Shown here piece by piece: positions 24,049-32,279 of a DNA stretch of 44,300 nucleotides. This stretch comes from Phycisphaerales bacterium. Lineage in GTDB: Bacteria > Planctomycetota > Phycisphaerae > Phycisphaerales > UBA1924. The number at the start of each line of letters is the position of its first letter. Position 1 is the stretch's first letter. Made by a program: the position numbers and the translations under genes. The stretch spans positions 1 through 44,300 of the forward strand of contig JAIEOW010000109.1 in NCBI GenBank assembly GCA_019750095.1. Reading direction: 5' to 3'. The notes under the pieces are model-generated. The model was given only the letters and a program-made list of their open reading frames with translations, did not search any database and had not been told where the DNA came from.

Positions 24049-25272
24049 TTGATCGATCGTCGCGTGCTACTGAAAGTCATGTTGGGTGCGCTTGGGCTTG
24101 CCGCGCTCTCGGGGCTTGTGGCGTTGTTCTTGCCGATTTCGGGCGTGTGGCGGTTTGCGGCGATGGCGATTGTGGGGGCGATCGCGGCGGCCGCGATGAT
24201 GTCGATGTCAAAGTGGACGGAGAAGACCGAGACGCGGCTGGGCGGGGTGATCGGGATGGGCGTCTGCCTTGCGCTGTTTCTTGGCGCGTGCGTGCTGATC
24301 TGGGAGGGGACGATCGGCAGGCAACTGGTGGAGCTGGTCGGGGTCGGGATGATCGTTCTGGCGTTCACGGGTTTTCCGGCGGCGCACTTCGTGAAGCGCA
24401 TCGAGCAGCCGGGATGGCGGTGGCCTGCGCTCATCGGCGCTGCTGGCGCGGCGCTGGTGTTTGTCATCGCGATGTGCGGTGCGCTGGTTGAGTTTGTCGG
24501 TGCGTCGTGGATTCGGCACGAGCGGCTGTACGGCGTCGCGGCTGCGATCGGTGCGGCCGTGCTCTGCGTCGCGCTTGCACTGGTGGGTTGGAGGCAGCGT
24601 GCAGAGGATGGTTCGGAGCCATCAGATCGCGCGCCTTGGCGGTGGATCGCGCTGCCGGGCGCGATCGTCGGTGCTGGCACGACGATCTGGGGAATCTGGT
24701 TTAGCACTGGAAACAATGCGTGGATTCCTGTGGCGGGGTACTGCGTGGCGGCGGTGGTGGCACACGCGGTGCTGGTCGGGCGGAGTCGATCGGGGCAGAG
24801 TTATGCGTGGCTACGGATCGCGACGATCGGTGCCGGAGTCCTGACTGGTGTATTGACGACTGCGGCGACATGGGTGGACGTTTCGTCATACGACAGCTTG
24901 TGGCGCATGGCCACGGGCGCGGGCATCCTCGCCGTCAGCGGAGCACTGGCACTGATCGTGATTGATCGCCTGAACTCGTGGCGTAGTGTGGAGTTGCACA
25001 AGGTGCGCGAGCCGTCAAGATCGGCCGCGACCGGGACCCCTATAAGCCCGCCGACACGGCCCGGCGCGGCGACGCTCTCACAGATCAAGCTGGAGTGCCC
25101 GCGGTGCGCGGCGGCACAGACGATTCCGACGGGAGAGAACGGGGCTTTGTGCGTGGGATGCCGACTGCACATCGCAGTGCTGGTGCACGAGGCGCACTGC
25201 GGAAAGTGCGGATATGACCTGACCGACCTGAAGGGGTTGGTCTGTCCGGAATGTGGCGCAGGTGTGGGGTGA
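24049..25272 (+). CDS. Polytopic membrane protein with C-terminal zinc ribbon
   Basis: About 407 residues from a TTG at 24049, four bases after GGAGG; an ATG at 24037 is also in frame but lacks a ribosome site. About ten hydrophobic segments run to residue ~320 (first: LLKVMLGALGLAALSGLVALF). The cytoplasmic tail has two Cys pairs: CPRCAAAQTIPTGENGALCVGC, then CGKCGYDLTDLKGLVCPECG. The latter is a zinc ribbon repeatedly seen in planctomycete proteins. Function unknown. Spacing suggests co-transcription with the glycosyltransferase-like gene upstream. Confidence 0.7.
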   Translation: MIDRRVLLKVMLGALGLAALSGLVALFLPISGVWRFAAMAIVGAIAAAAMMSMSKWTEKTETRLGGVIGMGVCLALFLGACVLIWEGTIGRQLVELVGVGMIVLAFTGFPAAHFVKRIEQPGWRWPALIGAAGAALVFVIAMCGALVEFVGASWIRHERLYGVAAAIGAAVLCVALALVGWRQRAEDGSEPSDRAPWRWIALPGAIVGAGTTIWGIWFSTGNNAWIPVAGYCVAAVVAHAVLVGRSRSGQSYAWLRIATIGAGVLTGVLTTAATWVDVSSYDSLWRMATGAGILAVSGALALIVIDRLNSWRSVELHKVREPSRSAATGTPISPPTRPGAATLSQIKLECPRCAAAQTIPTGENGALCVGCRLHIAVLVHEAHCGKCGYDLTDLKGLVCPECGAGVG

Positions 25273-25340
25273 GGGCGATCTCATGCGCGAGCGTGTTATT
25301 TGCCGCACTTTATTGTGGGCGGGCAGCAGTGCGTTGAACT

Positions 25341-28016
25341 TCATGGCTTGGGCTTGAGCTTCTCGGCTTCTGCTCGCCACTTCTCGGCGTCGTCGGATTT
25401 TCCCTGGGCTTCGAAAGCGAGAGCGATTTCCTGAGCGGCGCGCCGTGTTGCGCTTGGGATCGGTGGGCGGAGCTTGGTGAGCAGTGTGTGCGCGTTGGTC
25501 AGTTTGGCGACGGCCTCGTCGAGCTTGTTCATTCGGCGGAGGCAGATGCCGTGACCCAGAACGGTCATGACCGCGTGGGGGTGCTTTGTGCCGAGGACTT
25601 TTCGGTAGAGTGCCTCGCACTCCTGGAACATTGGTTCGGCGCGCTCAAACTGGTCGGTTTCCTGGTAGAAGCGGGCGAGGTTGGCCATGGAGATGAGCGT
25701 CTCGGGATGCTCTGCACCATCGCGTGATCGGGCGACCTCAAAGACGCGCTCGTAAAGCACACCGGCCTCTTCGTAGCGTTTCAGGCCGCGCAGCGAGTTG
25801 GCCAGGTTATTCTCGACCTGCAGCGTTTCCGGATGGTCCGGCCCGAGCACGCGCTTGCGTGAGGCCAGGACGCTGGCGAAGATCTCCACGCATTGATCGT
25901 GCTTGCCCTGCTGCTGGAGCGCCCACGCTCGATTGCTGCGATTGCTGAGCGTCGTTGGATGATCCGGGCCGAACTTCTTGTGGAGGGCCGCATCGACTTC
26001 GGCGTAGAGGATCTCGGCCTCGTCGTACTTCTGCAGATCCGAGAGGAGCACGGCGAGGGTGCCCTTGGCGCTAAGGATGTTCTCATCGTCGGGGCCTTTG
26101 GATGCGGTGAAGCCGTCGATGACCTCACGCGTCAGGGCGATGGCGTCTTCGGTCTGGGCGGCTTGCGCGTAGACATAGGCGAGGGTGTTGCGTGCCGTGA
26201 GAGAGACATCGTGCTTCGTACCGAGTTGGGCGTCGGCGTCGGCGATGACGCGCTTGAGATGGGCGATGGCCTCGGGGTACTTGCCGGTGCGGAAGAGCAC
26301 CTGTCCGGCAAGCTCGTCGGTGCGGATGGTGTGGACGGAGTTCGGGCCGAACGCGCTGCGGGCGAGTTCGAGCGAACGGGCGATGTTGGTTTCTCCCTCG
26401 CCATACTCGCCAAGGGCAAGGTATGTTCGGCCGATCGCCTCGCGGACGCGAGACTCGACACGCGGGCGAGCCTGAATGCTCGGGTCAATCGTGCGCGACG
26501 CTTTGTCGATCACGGCGCGGACGGTGACGTCCTTGCCCATCGCGTTGGGGTCTGCGGAGGAGAGCACGCTCGTGAGGAACGTGGTGACGGCCTCGGCCTC
26601 GTCGCGGGCGCTGGTGGCCTCGTCTTTGGCGATGTTCGCCTGGTCACGCTGGCGCGAGGCGTTGATGAAGCCGAGCGTCGTGCCGATCGCGCCGAACACC
26701 AGTGCGGCGGCGATGAGCGTGCCCGCGATGACGGGCGCGCGATGGCGGCGGACGAACTTTCGAACGCGGTACGCCGTGCTGGGCGGCGCGGCGGCGATGG
26801 GCGAGCCGGCGAGGTGCCGCTCGATATCTTGCGCGAGCGCGGAAGGGGAGTCGTATCGGCGGGCGCGATCTTTATCGAGCGCGCACATGACGATCCAGTC
26901 CAGCTCGCCGCGGATAATCGTCGAGAGGCCGCGTGCGTCGGATTGGCGAAGCGTGGCGACATTTCGAACGGTCTCCGCCGAGAGCGCGACGCGCGTGCTG
27001 GGCGTAGGCGGATCGATCTCGCGGATGATCCGCTGGATCTCGCCCAATGCGGCCGATCGCAGCGTCGCGGAATCAAAGGGCGTCGATCCGGTGAGCAACT
27101 CGTACAGCAGGACGCCGAGTGAGTAGACGTCGGTGCGGGTGTCGATATCGAGCGAGCCCTCGGCCTGCTCGGGGCTCATGTACTCGGGCGTGCCGATGAG
27201 CTGCTTGTGCTCGGTAAAGAGCGTGCGCTCCGTGAGGTTGCGGTCCACCGCTTTGGCGATGCCGAAGTCGATCACCTTGGCGTGCGCCCGCCCATCGTGG
27301 GTGGCCACCAGCACGTTGGAGGGCTTGATGTCGCGGTGGATCACGCCCTTTTGGTGGGCGTGCTGGACGGCCTTGCAGACCTGCACGAAGAGCGAGAGGC
27401 GATCGCGAATGCGCAGCCGGTGGTCGTCGCAGTACTTGGTGATCGGCTCGCCGGCGCACAGCTCCATGACGAAGAAGGGGCGGCCGGTGGTGGTGGAGCC
27501 GGCATCAAGAACCTTGGCGATGTGCGGATGGTCCATGAGCGCCAGGGCCTGGCGTTCCTGCTCGAATCGCGCAACGACCTGGCGCGTGTCCATGCCGAGC
27601 TTGATGATCTTGAACGCAACCTTGCGGCGGACGGGCTGCTCCTGCTCGGCCATGAAGACGCGCCCGAAGCCGCCTTCGCCGATGAGTTGCAGCAGCTTGT
27701 AGTGGCCCACATGCGAGCCGACGTCTTCGGCGATGTGGACTTCGGTGGGCGGACTGCCGAGGGCGCTCGGATGAGCGAGGGTGGGAGACTCGCCGTGATC
27801 GGGCTGGAGGGCGGTGGGCTCTTTCAGAAAAGCGCCGGGGCCGTCCATGGCCTTGAGGAGTTGAAGGACGCGGGCGCGTGTGGCTTCGTCGCCGTCGGTC
27901 TGGAGTCGAATGAAGGGCTCGCGATCGGCCGGCGGGAGATTGGCGGCCGCGAGAAAGATCTCCTTCACGCGTTCGTGCTTTGGCAAGGGTTGAGAGGACG
28001 ATGGATCAGGGTTCAT
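25341..28016 (-). CDS. Membrane Ser/Thr protein kinase with TPR repeats
   Basis: 891 residues. A short N-terminal helical region (~1-100) precedes a Hanks-type kinase domain (~105-390) with the Gly loop GEGGFGRVF (113-121), Lys136 (VAFKIIK), HRDIKPSN (227-234), DFGIAK (from 250), and TPEYMSPEQ. A membrane helix APVIAGTLIAAALVFGAIG follows, then a periplasmic part of tetratricopeptide repeats ending near the C-terminus (e.g. YPEAIAHLKRVIADADAQLG, YDEAEILYAEVDAAL). This layout is very common in planctomycetes. Its ATG overlaps the stop of the ECF sigma gene, which is the usual partner of such kinases. Confidence 0.93.
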   Translation of the reverse strand: MNPDPSSSQPLPKHERVKEIFLAAANLPPADREPFIRLQTDGDEATRARVLQLLKAMDGPGAFLKEPTALQPDHGESPTLAHPSALGSPPTEVHIAEDVGSHVGHYKLLQLIGEGGFGRVFMAEQEQPVRRKVAFKIIKLGMDTRQVVARFEQERQALALMDHPHIAKVLDAGSTTTGRPFFVMELCAGEPITKYCDDHRLRIRDRLSLFVQVCKAVQHAHQKGVIHRDIKPSNVLVATHDGRAHAKVIDFGIAKAVDRNLTERTLFTEHKQLIGTPEYMSPEQAEGSLDIDTRTDVYSLGVLLYELLTGSTPFDSATLRSAALGEIQRIIREIDPPTPSTRVALSAETVRNVATLRQSDARGLSTIIRGELDWIVMCALDKDRARRYDSPSALAQDIERHLAGSPIAAAPPSTAYRVRKFVRRHRAPVIAGTLIAAALVFGAIGTTLGFINASRQRDQANIAKDEATSARDEAEAVTTFLTSVLSSADPNAMGKDVTVRAVIDKASRTIDPSIQARPRVESRVREAIGRTYLALGEYGEGETNIARSLELARSAFGPNSVHTIRTDELAGQVLFRTGKYPEAIAHLKRVIADADAQLGTKHDVSLTARNTLAYVYAQAAQTEDAIALTREVIDGFTASKGPDDENILSAKGTLAVLLSDLQKYDEAEILYAEVDAALHKKFGPDHPTTLSNRSNRAWALQQQGKHDQCVEIFASVLASRKRVLGPDHPETLQVENNLANSLRGLKRYEEAGVLYERVFEVARSRDGAEHPETLISMANLARFYQETDQFERAEPMFQECEALYRKVLGTKHPHAVMTVLGHGICLRRMNKLDEAVAKLTNAHTLLTKLRPPIPSATRRAAQEIALAFEAQGKSDDAEKWRAEAEKLKPKP

Positions 28017-28672
28017 GCGCGATCGCTCCGGTCATCATCAGCGGATCGACCTGTTGCCGAGGCAATGGCGTCATACAGCCATGCGCGGGCAAAGGCCCAT
28101 TCGCGGTCGACGGTCCGGGGAGAGATGCTCAGTGCTGCGGCGGTCTGATCAACCGACAAACCCGCAAAGAACCGCAGCCGAACGACCTGCGCCGCCGAAG
28201 CGTCAACGCCCTCCAAGCGGGTGAGGGCCTCGTCGAACGCCAGGATTTCGTCGGATTCGACACTGGTGACGAGATCGGCCAGATCTCGGGCATCTTGCCA
28301 GTGGCGTTTGGCCCGTTCCCGCGAGCCGCGGGAGCGAGCCCGATCGATCAGAATGCGCCGCATGGCTTCGGCGGCGGCTGCGTAGAAGTGGGCACGCCCG
28401 GCCCAGGGCACCTCGCGCGGCCCGGCGAGGCGGAGATAGGCCTCGTGCACGAGTGCCGTGGCGCTGAGGGTCTGGCCAGAATTCTCGGACGAAAGCTGAA
28501 GTTGAGCGGCCTTGCGAAGCTGTTCATAGACCACGGGCAGAAGCCGATCGGCTGCCGATCGATCACCGGCGGCGGCGGCATGCATGAGCATGGTCGCCTG
28601 TCCGGCAGCGTTGTCCGAGGGGAAGTGCGACGTGGGCGTGTCGGGTTGAGGCGGCGGGGTGTGCTCACGCAT
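28013..28672 (-). CDS. ECF RNA polymerase sigma factor (TIGR02999 / kinase-associated type)
   Basis: 219 residues from ATG 28672. A longer frame is open to 28792 but lacks a better start. LLPVVYEQLRKAAQLQL is the start of region 2; ALVHEAYLRLAGPREVPWAG and AMRRILIDRARSRGSR are the diagnostic motifs of the TIGR02999 group. Region 4 is RLRFFAGLSVDQTAAALSISPRTVDREW. These sigma factors lack a classic anti-sigma gene and are found beside Hanks kinases, which are thought to control them by phosphorylation. The kinase here starts in an ATGA overlap at its stop. Confidence 0.9.
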   Translation of the reverse strand: MREHTPPPQPDTPTSHFPSDNAAGQATMLMHAAAAGDRSAADRLLPVVYEQLRKAAQLQLSSENSGQTLSATALVHEAYLRLAGPREVPWAGRAHFYAAAAEAMRRILIDRARSRGSRERAKRHWQDARDLADLVTSVESDEILAFDEALTRLEGVDASAAQVVRLRFFAGLSVDQTAAALSISPRTVDREWAFARAWLYDAIASATGRSADDDRSDRA

Positions 28673-28758
28673 GAGCGGAGGATATCGCGGAGCGGGTGCC
28701 CTCTCAGGGGAACTCCGGAGGGTGAGGTCCGCAACTTGGCGGCAAATCGGTCGTGCTC

Positions 28759-29658
28759 TCAGGGACCGGTCCTTGGATCGGGAGGGTCGCACAGGTGCGC
28801 GAAATACTCGCGATAGCGAACCGGATCGATCGTGCGGAGGACCGCGAGTTCCTGGCAGTACACACTGCGGTCCCCACGCTCAACGGCCCGCTGAACCAGT
28901 GACCACATTCCATTCATGCGAGAGCCGGGTCGGTTGAGCAAGTTGAGCATGAGATGTGCGGTGTTGGCGGTTTCCTCAGGCGACTGTCTGATGAGGCAAA
29001 TGTACCAAACCCCGTGATACGCGACAACCCAGTCTGGGTGAGCCATGAATACCCGAATGACCGCTGGCATGGATGCAAGAACCGGAAGAGGATCATCGCG
29101 CTCGAACTTCACGCAGAGTGTTTTGGCCACCCATGGGTAAGAAGAAATCAGATCGGCGAGCGAACTGTCGATGCCAACGTCTCTTCGCGCGGCACGATGC
29201 AGCAGATCGATCGATACATCGAACTGCGGCGGCTTGGTCGAAGCAAACCGCAGCTTCAATCGCGAGACCACTTCCGTCGGCGCAACACGCCAGTCCTGCT
29301 GTTGACGATGCAAATAGTCGGCGGCATCGTCATGCAGTGTGTCGGAGAACGTCTGGCGGAAACACAAGACCGTTGCGTAGGGTTTCCAGAGATGAGGGAG
29401 AGCCGCCACGACCATCACACCCACAAGCAGCATGTAGGCCACCGATGCATAGACGAAAGAGCGGATCGCCGCTCGGCGTTGCCGAAGAAGCGACCATCCG
29501 CATTCGGTGCAGAGCGATCTCGTTGAACGGGGGTAGCGGCAGTGCACGCAGAACCCGCATGAGAAGCGAAGATCAAGGACGCGGAACCGCCAGAAGAGCA
29601 TCAAGAAGACGACTGTGAATGGCGCGAGCGCGAAGATGACCCAGCTCGTCGGGATCAT
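28759..29658 (-). CDS. Membrane protein with zinc ribbon, function unknown
   Basis: About 299 residues from ATG 29658, which overlaps the stop of the preceding gene (ATGA). MIPTSWVIFALAPFTVVFLM is a membrane helix, then CGFCVHCRYPRSTRSLCTECG, a four-cysteine ribbon, then a second helix YASVAYMLLVGVMVVAALPH. The remaining ~190 residues are soluble and helix-rich, with no motif I know. It forms a pair with the gene upstream. Confidence 0.68.
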   Translation of the reverse strand: MIPTSWVIFALAPFTVVFLMLFWRFRVLDLRFSCGFCVHCRYPRSTRSLCTECGWSLLRQRRAAIRSFVYASVAYMLLVGVMVVAALPHLWKPYATVLCFRQTFSDTLHDDAADYLHRQQQDWRVAPTEVVSRLKLRFASTKPPQFDVSIDLLHRAARRDVGIDSSLADLISSYPWVAKTLCVKFERDDPLPVLASMPAVIRVFMAHPDWVVAYHGVWYICLIRQSPEETANTAHLMLNLLNRPGSRMNGMWSLVQRAVERGDRSVYCQELAVLRTIDPVRYREYFAHLCDPPDPRTGP

Positions 29659-30383
29659 GGCTGGGCGATCTCTGGTGGCGCGGCCGTGGGCACGACGACA
29701 ATCGGCACGTAATGTCCACAGTCGCTGCAGCGTGCCGAGGAATATGCGGCGTTGAGCGGAACGGGTGTGGCGAGATCGGGCTGGACGGCGAACTCGCAGA
29801 AGATGCAGCGGCCGGAGTGCACGCGGCGGGTGGCGCGATGAACAATCCAGAATCTTGCGCCGATGTTTGACACGACTACCACCCAGATCATCGGTGCGAT
29901 ATACAGGCCCGATGGCACGGGCTTGGATGGCACGGCCGTGATGAACACGAGGATGTACACATTCAAGAGCGTGAGAACGATTAGGGTCATCAAATACGTC
30001 CATGGACTCAAGATCATCCCGGAGTCGAGACTGGAATGGACGTGTTCGAGTTCATGCGACCTATCGATTCGTATGGAATAGCGAGCGTCGCGGAGCTTGC
30101 TGTTTCGCCAGAAGATCTCGACGGCGCACAACGGAACCGGGACCACAACCAGCAACCACCCAAGAACCGTACTCTCTCGAGAGAGCACGATCGCGCCGGC
30201 AACTGTGTAGAGAATCCCGACAACGATGATGATGATCGTCGTCGGCAGCCCCAAAATCCCGCCATTAGGCGACTCGGTGATCCACCGGCGCGTGTAGCAC
30301 TGGGTGATGACTCGGCGGAGGCGCGTGTCGCGGTCTTCGTGTTCCATGCCGATCGAATCGCTCGGAGGTTCAGTCATCCGCAT
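29655..30383 (-). CDS. Membrane protein with Cys-rich C-terminal domain
   Basis: About 242 residues. The start is uncertain: ATG codons at 30383 and 30377 are close together, and 30410 is also in frame. Four hydrophobic segments are visible (TTIIIIVVGILYTVAGAIVL, then VLGWLLVVVPVPLCAVEIF, then two around LMTLIVLTLLNVYILVFITA and MIWVVVVSNIGARFWIV). The tail has CIFC...CSDC, a possible zinc ribbon. Function unknown. It is coupled to the next gene by a 4-base overlap. Confidence 0.65.
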   Translation of the reverse strand: MRMTEPPSDSIGMEHEDRDTRLRRVITQCYTRRWITESPNGGILGLPTTIIIIVVGILYTVAGAIVLSRESTVLGWLLVVVPVPLCAVEIFWRNSKLRDARYSIRIDRSHELEHVHSSLDSGMILSPWTYLMTLIVLTLLNVYILVFITAVPSKPVPSGLYIAPMIWVVVVSNIGARFWIVHRATRRVHSGRCIFCEFAVQPDLATPVPLNAAYSSARCSDCGHYVPIVVVPTAAPPEIAQP

Positions 30384-30422
30384 GCGTGCGTGATGCGCAA
30401 CCAAGACCAACGCGGCTTGTCA

Positions 30423-32171
30423 TCAGCTCAGCACACGCAGAATTTCCTTCTCATCCGTCAGCCCCATGGCGATCTTGTCGCGTGCATCGTCGGTCATGGT
30501 GCGCATGCCGTTCTTTCGGGCGACCTCAGCGATCGTCACGGCGTCGGCGTTCTGCGCGGTGAGCTTGCGCAGCTCGTCGCTCATGGCCATGATCTCATAC
30601 GCCGCGATGCGCCCGAAGTAGCCGGTGCCCAGGCACTTTTCGCAGCGTCCGGCGTAGATGCCGGTGGTGTTGCCCTTGCCCGAGCCCTTGCAGGTCTGGC
30701 AGGTGCGCCGCAGCAGGCGCTGGGCCATCGCGGCCAGCAGCGTGGACGTGACGAGGTACGGCTCGATGCCGATATCGATGAGACGGGCGATGGCCGTCGG
30801 CGCGTCGTTGGTGTGCAGCGTGGCGAGCACGAGGTGGCCGGTGAGCGAGGCCTGAACGGCGAGCTGTGCGGTTTCCTTGTCGCGGATTTCGCCGACGAGG
30901 ATCACGTCGGGGTCTTGACGCAGCAGGGCGCGGAGACCTGCGGCGAAGGTGACGCCGCGTTTGACGTTGACCTGGGTCTGGCTGATGCCTTCGAGGTGAT
31001 ACTCGACGGGATCTTCGATGGTCATCACGTTTCGGCTTGCGCGATCGACTTTGCCCAGCCCGCCGTAGAGCGTGGTGGTTTTGCCCGAGCCGGTGGGCCC
31101 GGTGACCAGGATCATGCCGGTGTTCTTGCTGACCAGCTCGACGAACTTCTGCTGCATGGGCTTGGTCATGCCGATTTCGTCGAGCGAGAGGCGGGTCTGC
31201 GATTGATCGAGCAATCGCAGCACGACACGCTCGCCGAAGACGGTGGGGATGACCGAAAGGCGGATGTCGATCTTGCGGTTGCCGATGCGGACGGTGGTGT
31301 GGCCGTCTTGCGGAGCGTGGCGGTTGGCGATATCCAGCTCGGTCATGACCTTGAGGCGCGAGCTGATCGCCGGCGCGAGCGCGAGCGGGGGCTGAAAGGC
31401 GTCGACGAGCATGCCGTCGATGCGCAGGCGGATGACCAGCTTGTTCTCCATTGGGTGAACGTGGATATCGCTGGCGCGGCGGCGCAGTGCCTCAAACAGG
31501 ATCATGTTCACCAGACGGATGACGGGCGTCTGGCGGGCGAGCTGCAGGAGGTCGGTCGAGTTGCGGATGCTGCCCGCGGCCGACTCGATGGCGGCGGCGT
31601 CGAGGGGCATTTCCTCGACGATCTCGGTGACGAGGTCCTGGCGCTGTTCAAAGCCGCGGTTGATGAGGTTGACGACCGCGCCACGCGGAGCGAGCACGAG
31701 CCGAACGGGCATCCCGAGCTTGTCTTCGAGGATGTTGAAGACCGCCGGTTGCATGGGCTGCGCGGTGGCGCAGGTCATGGTGTGCCCATCGGAGCTGAGC
31801 CCCGCGACGAGGCGCTCACGCGCCATGGCCGGGGGCACAAGCTCATAGAACCGGGCGGCAGAGTCGGTGAATCGCGGTTCCAGATCGAGCGTCAGGCCCG
31901 TGCGCCGGGCGAGTTTTTCCAGCGCGGTGTGCTCGTCGATCGCGAGCATCGAGAGCAGCACGTCCCACGGCTCATCATCAGAGCCGGGAAGTTCGGGGAA
32001 GGTCTTGAGCTGATCGGGCTTGACCTCAAGCCCAAGGAGCACGCCGTCGGCGTCGGGCTCGCCGGAAAACTGCCGCGAGATCGCCGACCAGTCGGCACTG
32101 GTCGGCTGATCGGGCCGAGCGGGAAGTGGGGCGGGCTTGGCCCCGCGGGCGATGTCGGTTCTCTTGGCCAT
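30423..32171 (-). CDS. gspE: Type II secretion ATPase GspE (GspE/PilB family)
   Basis: About 582 residues from ATG 32171 (MAKRTDIARG); an ATG at 32240 is in frame and would add 23 residues across a family B repeat. An N-terminal domain of ~190 residues is followed by the ATPase: DIHVHPMENKLVIRLRIDG, Walker A GPTGSGKTTTLYGG, the Asp box (MTIEDPVEYHLEGISQTQV), Walker B DPDVILVGEIRD, and the His box LATLHTND. CQTCKGSGKG...CEKCLGTGYFGR is the zinc site of GspE. It powers pseudopilus assembly for export through the outer-membrane secretin. gspD lies immediately upstream, so the two form an operon. Confidence 0.93.
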   Translation of the reverse strand: MAKRTDIARGAKPAPLPARPDQPTSADWSAISRQFSGEPDADGVLLGLEVKPDQLKTFPELPGSDDEPWDVLLSMLAIDEHTALEKLARRTGLTLDLEPRFTDSAARFYELVPPAMARERLVAGLSSDGHTMTCATAQPMQPAVFNILEDKLGMPVRLVLAPRGAVVNLINRGFEQRQDLVTEIVEEMPLDAAAIESAAGSIRNSTDLLQLARQTPVIRLVNMILFEALRRRASDIHVHPMENKLVIRLRIDGMLVDAFQPPLALAPAISSRLKVMTELDIANRHAPQDGHTTVRIGNRKIDIRLSVIPTVFGERVVLRLLDQSQTRLSLDEIGMTKPMQQKFVELVSKNTGMILVTGPTGSGKTTTLYGGLGKVDRASRNVMTIEDPVEYHLEGISQTQVNVKRGVTFAAGLRALLRQDPDVILVGEIRDKETAQLAVQASLTGHLVLATLHTNDAPTAIARLIDIGIEPYLVTSTLLAAMAQRLLRRTCQTCKGSGKGNTTGIYAGRCEKCLGTGYFGRIAAYEIMAMSDELRKLTAQNADAVTIAEVARKNGMRTMTDDARDKIAMGLTDEKEILRVLS

Positions 32172-32190
32172 GCGTGGGTCTGTTTTCAGA

Positions 32191-32220
32191 TGGTGGCGCA
32201 GGCGTCTCGCCTGTGTGCTT
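32191..32220 (+). repeat. Dispersed hairpin repeat, family B (copy 3)
   Basis: TGGTGGCGCAGGCG, TCT, CGCCTGTGTGC, a diverged form of the unit at 1125. The 10-base sequence TGTTTTCAGA occurs just before it (32181-32190) and again after it (32228-32237), as insertion of an element would leave. It lies just upstream of, or in the N-terminal codons of, gspE. Confidence 0.8.
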
Positions 32221-32239
32221 TTCTTGGTGTTTTCAGACA

Positions 32240-32263
32240 TAGGCGGGACGCCTGTGCCACCAC
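32240..32263 (-). repeat. Dispersed hairpin repeat, family B (copy 4, inverted)
   Basis: The reverse complement contains GTGGTGGCACAGGCG, TCC, CGCCT, matching copy 1 closely. It faces copy 3 at close distance, so the gspD-gspE junction can form a large hairpin with two nested smaller ones. Confidence 0.8.
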
Positions 32264-32279
32264 AATCACAAGGTCAGAA

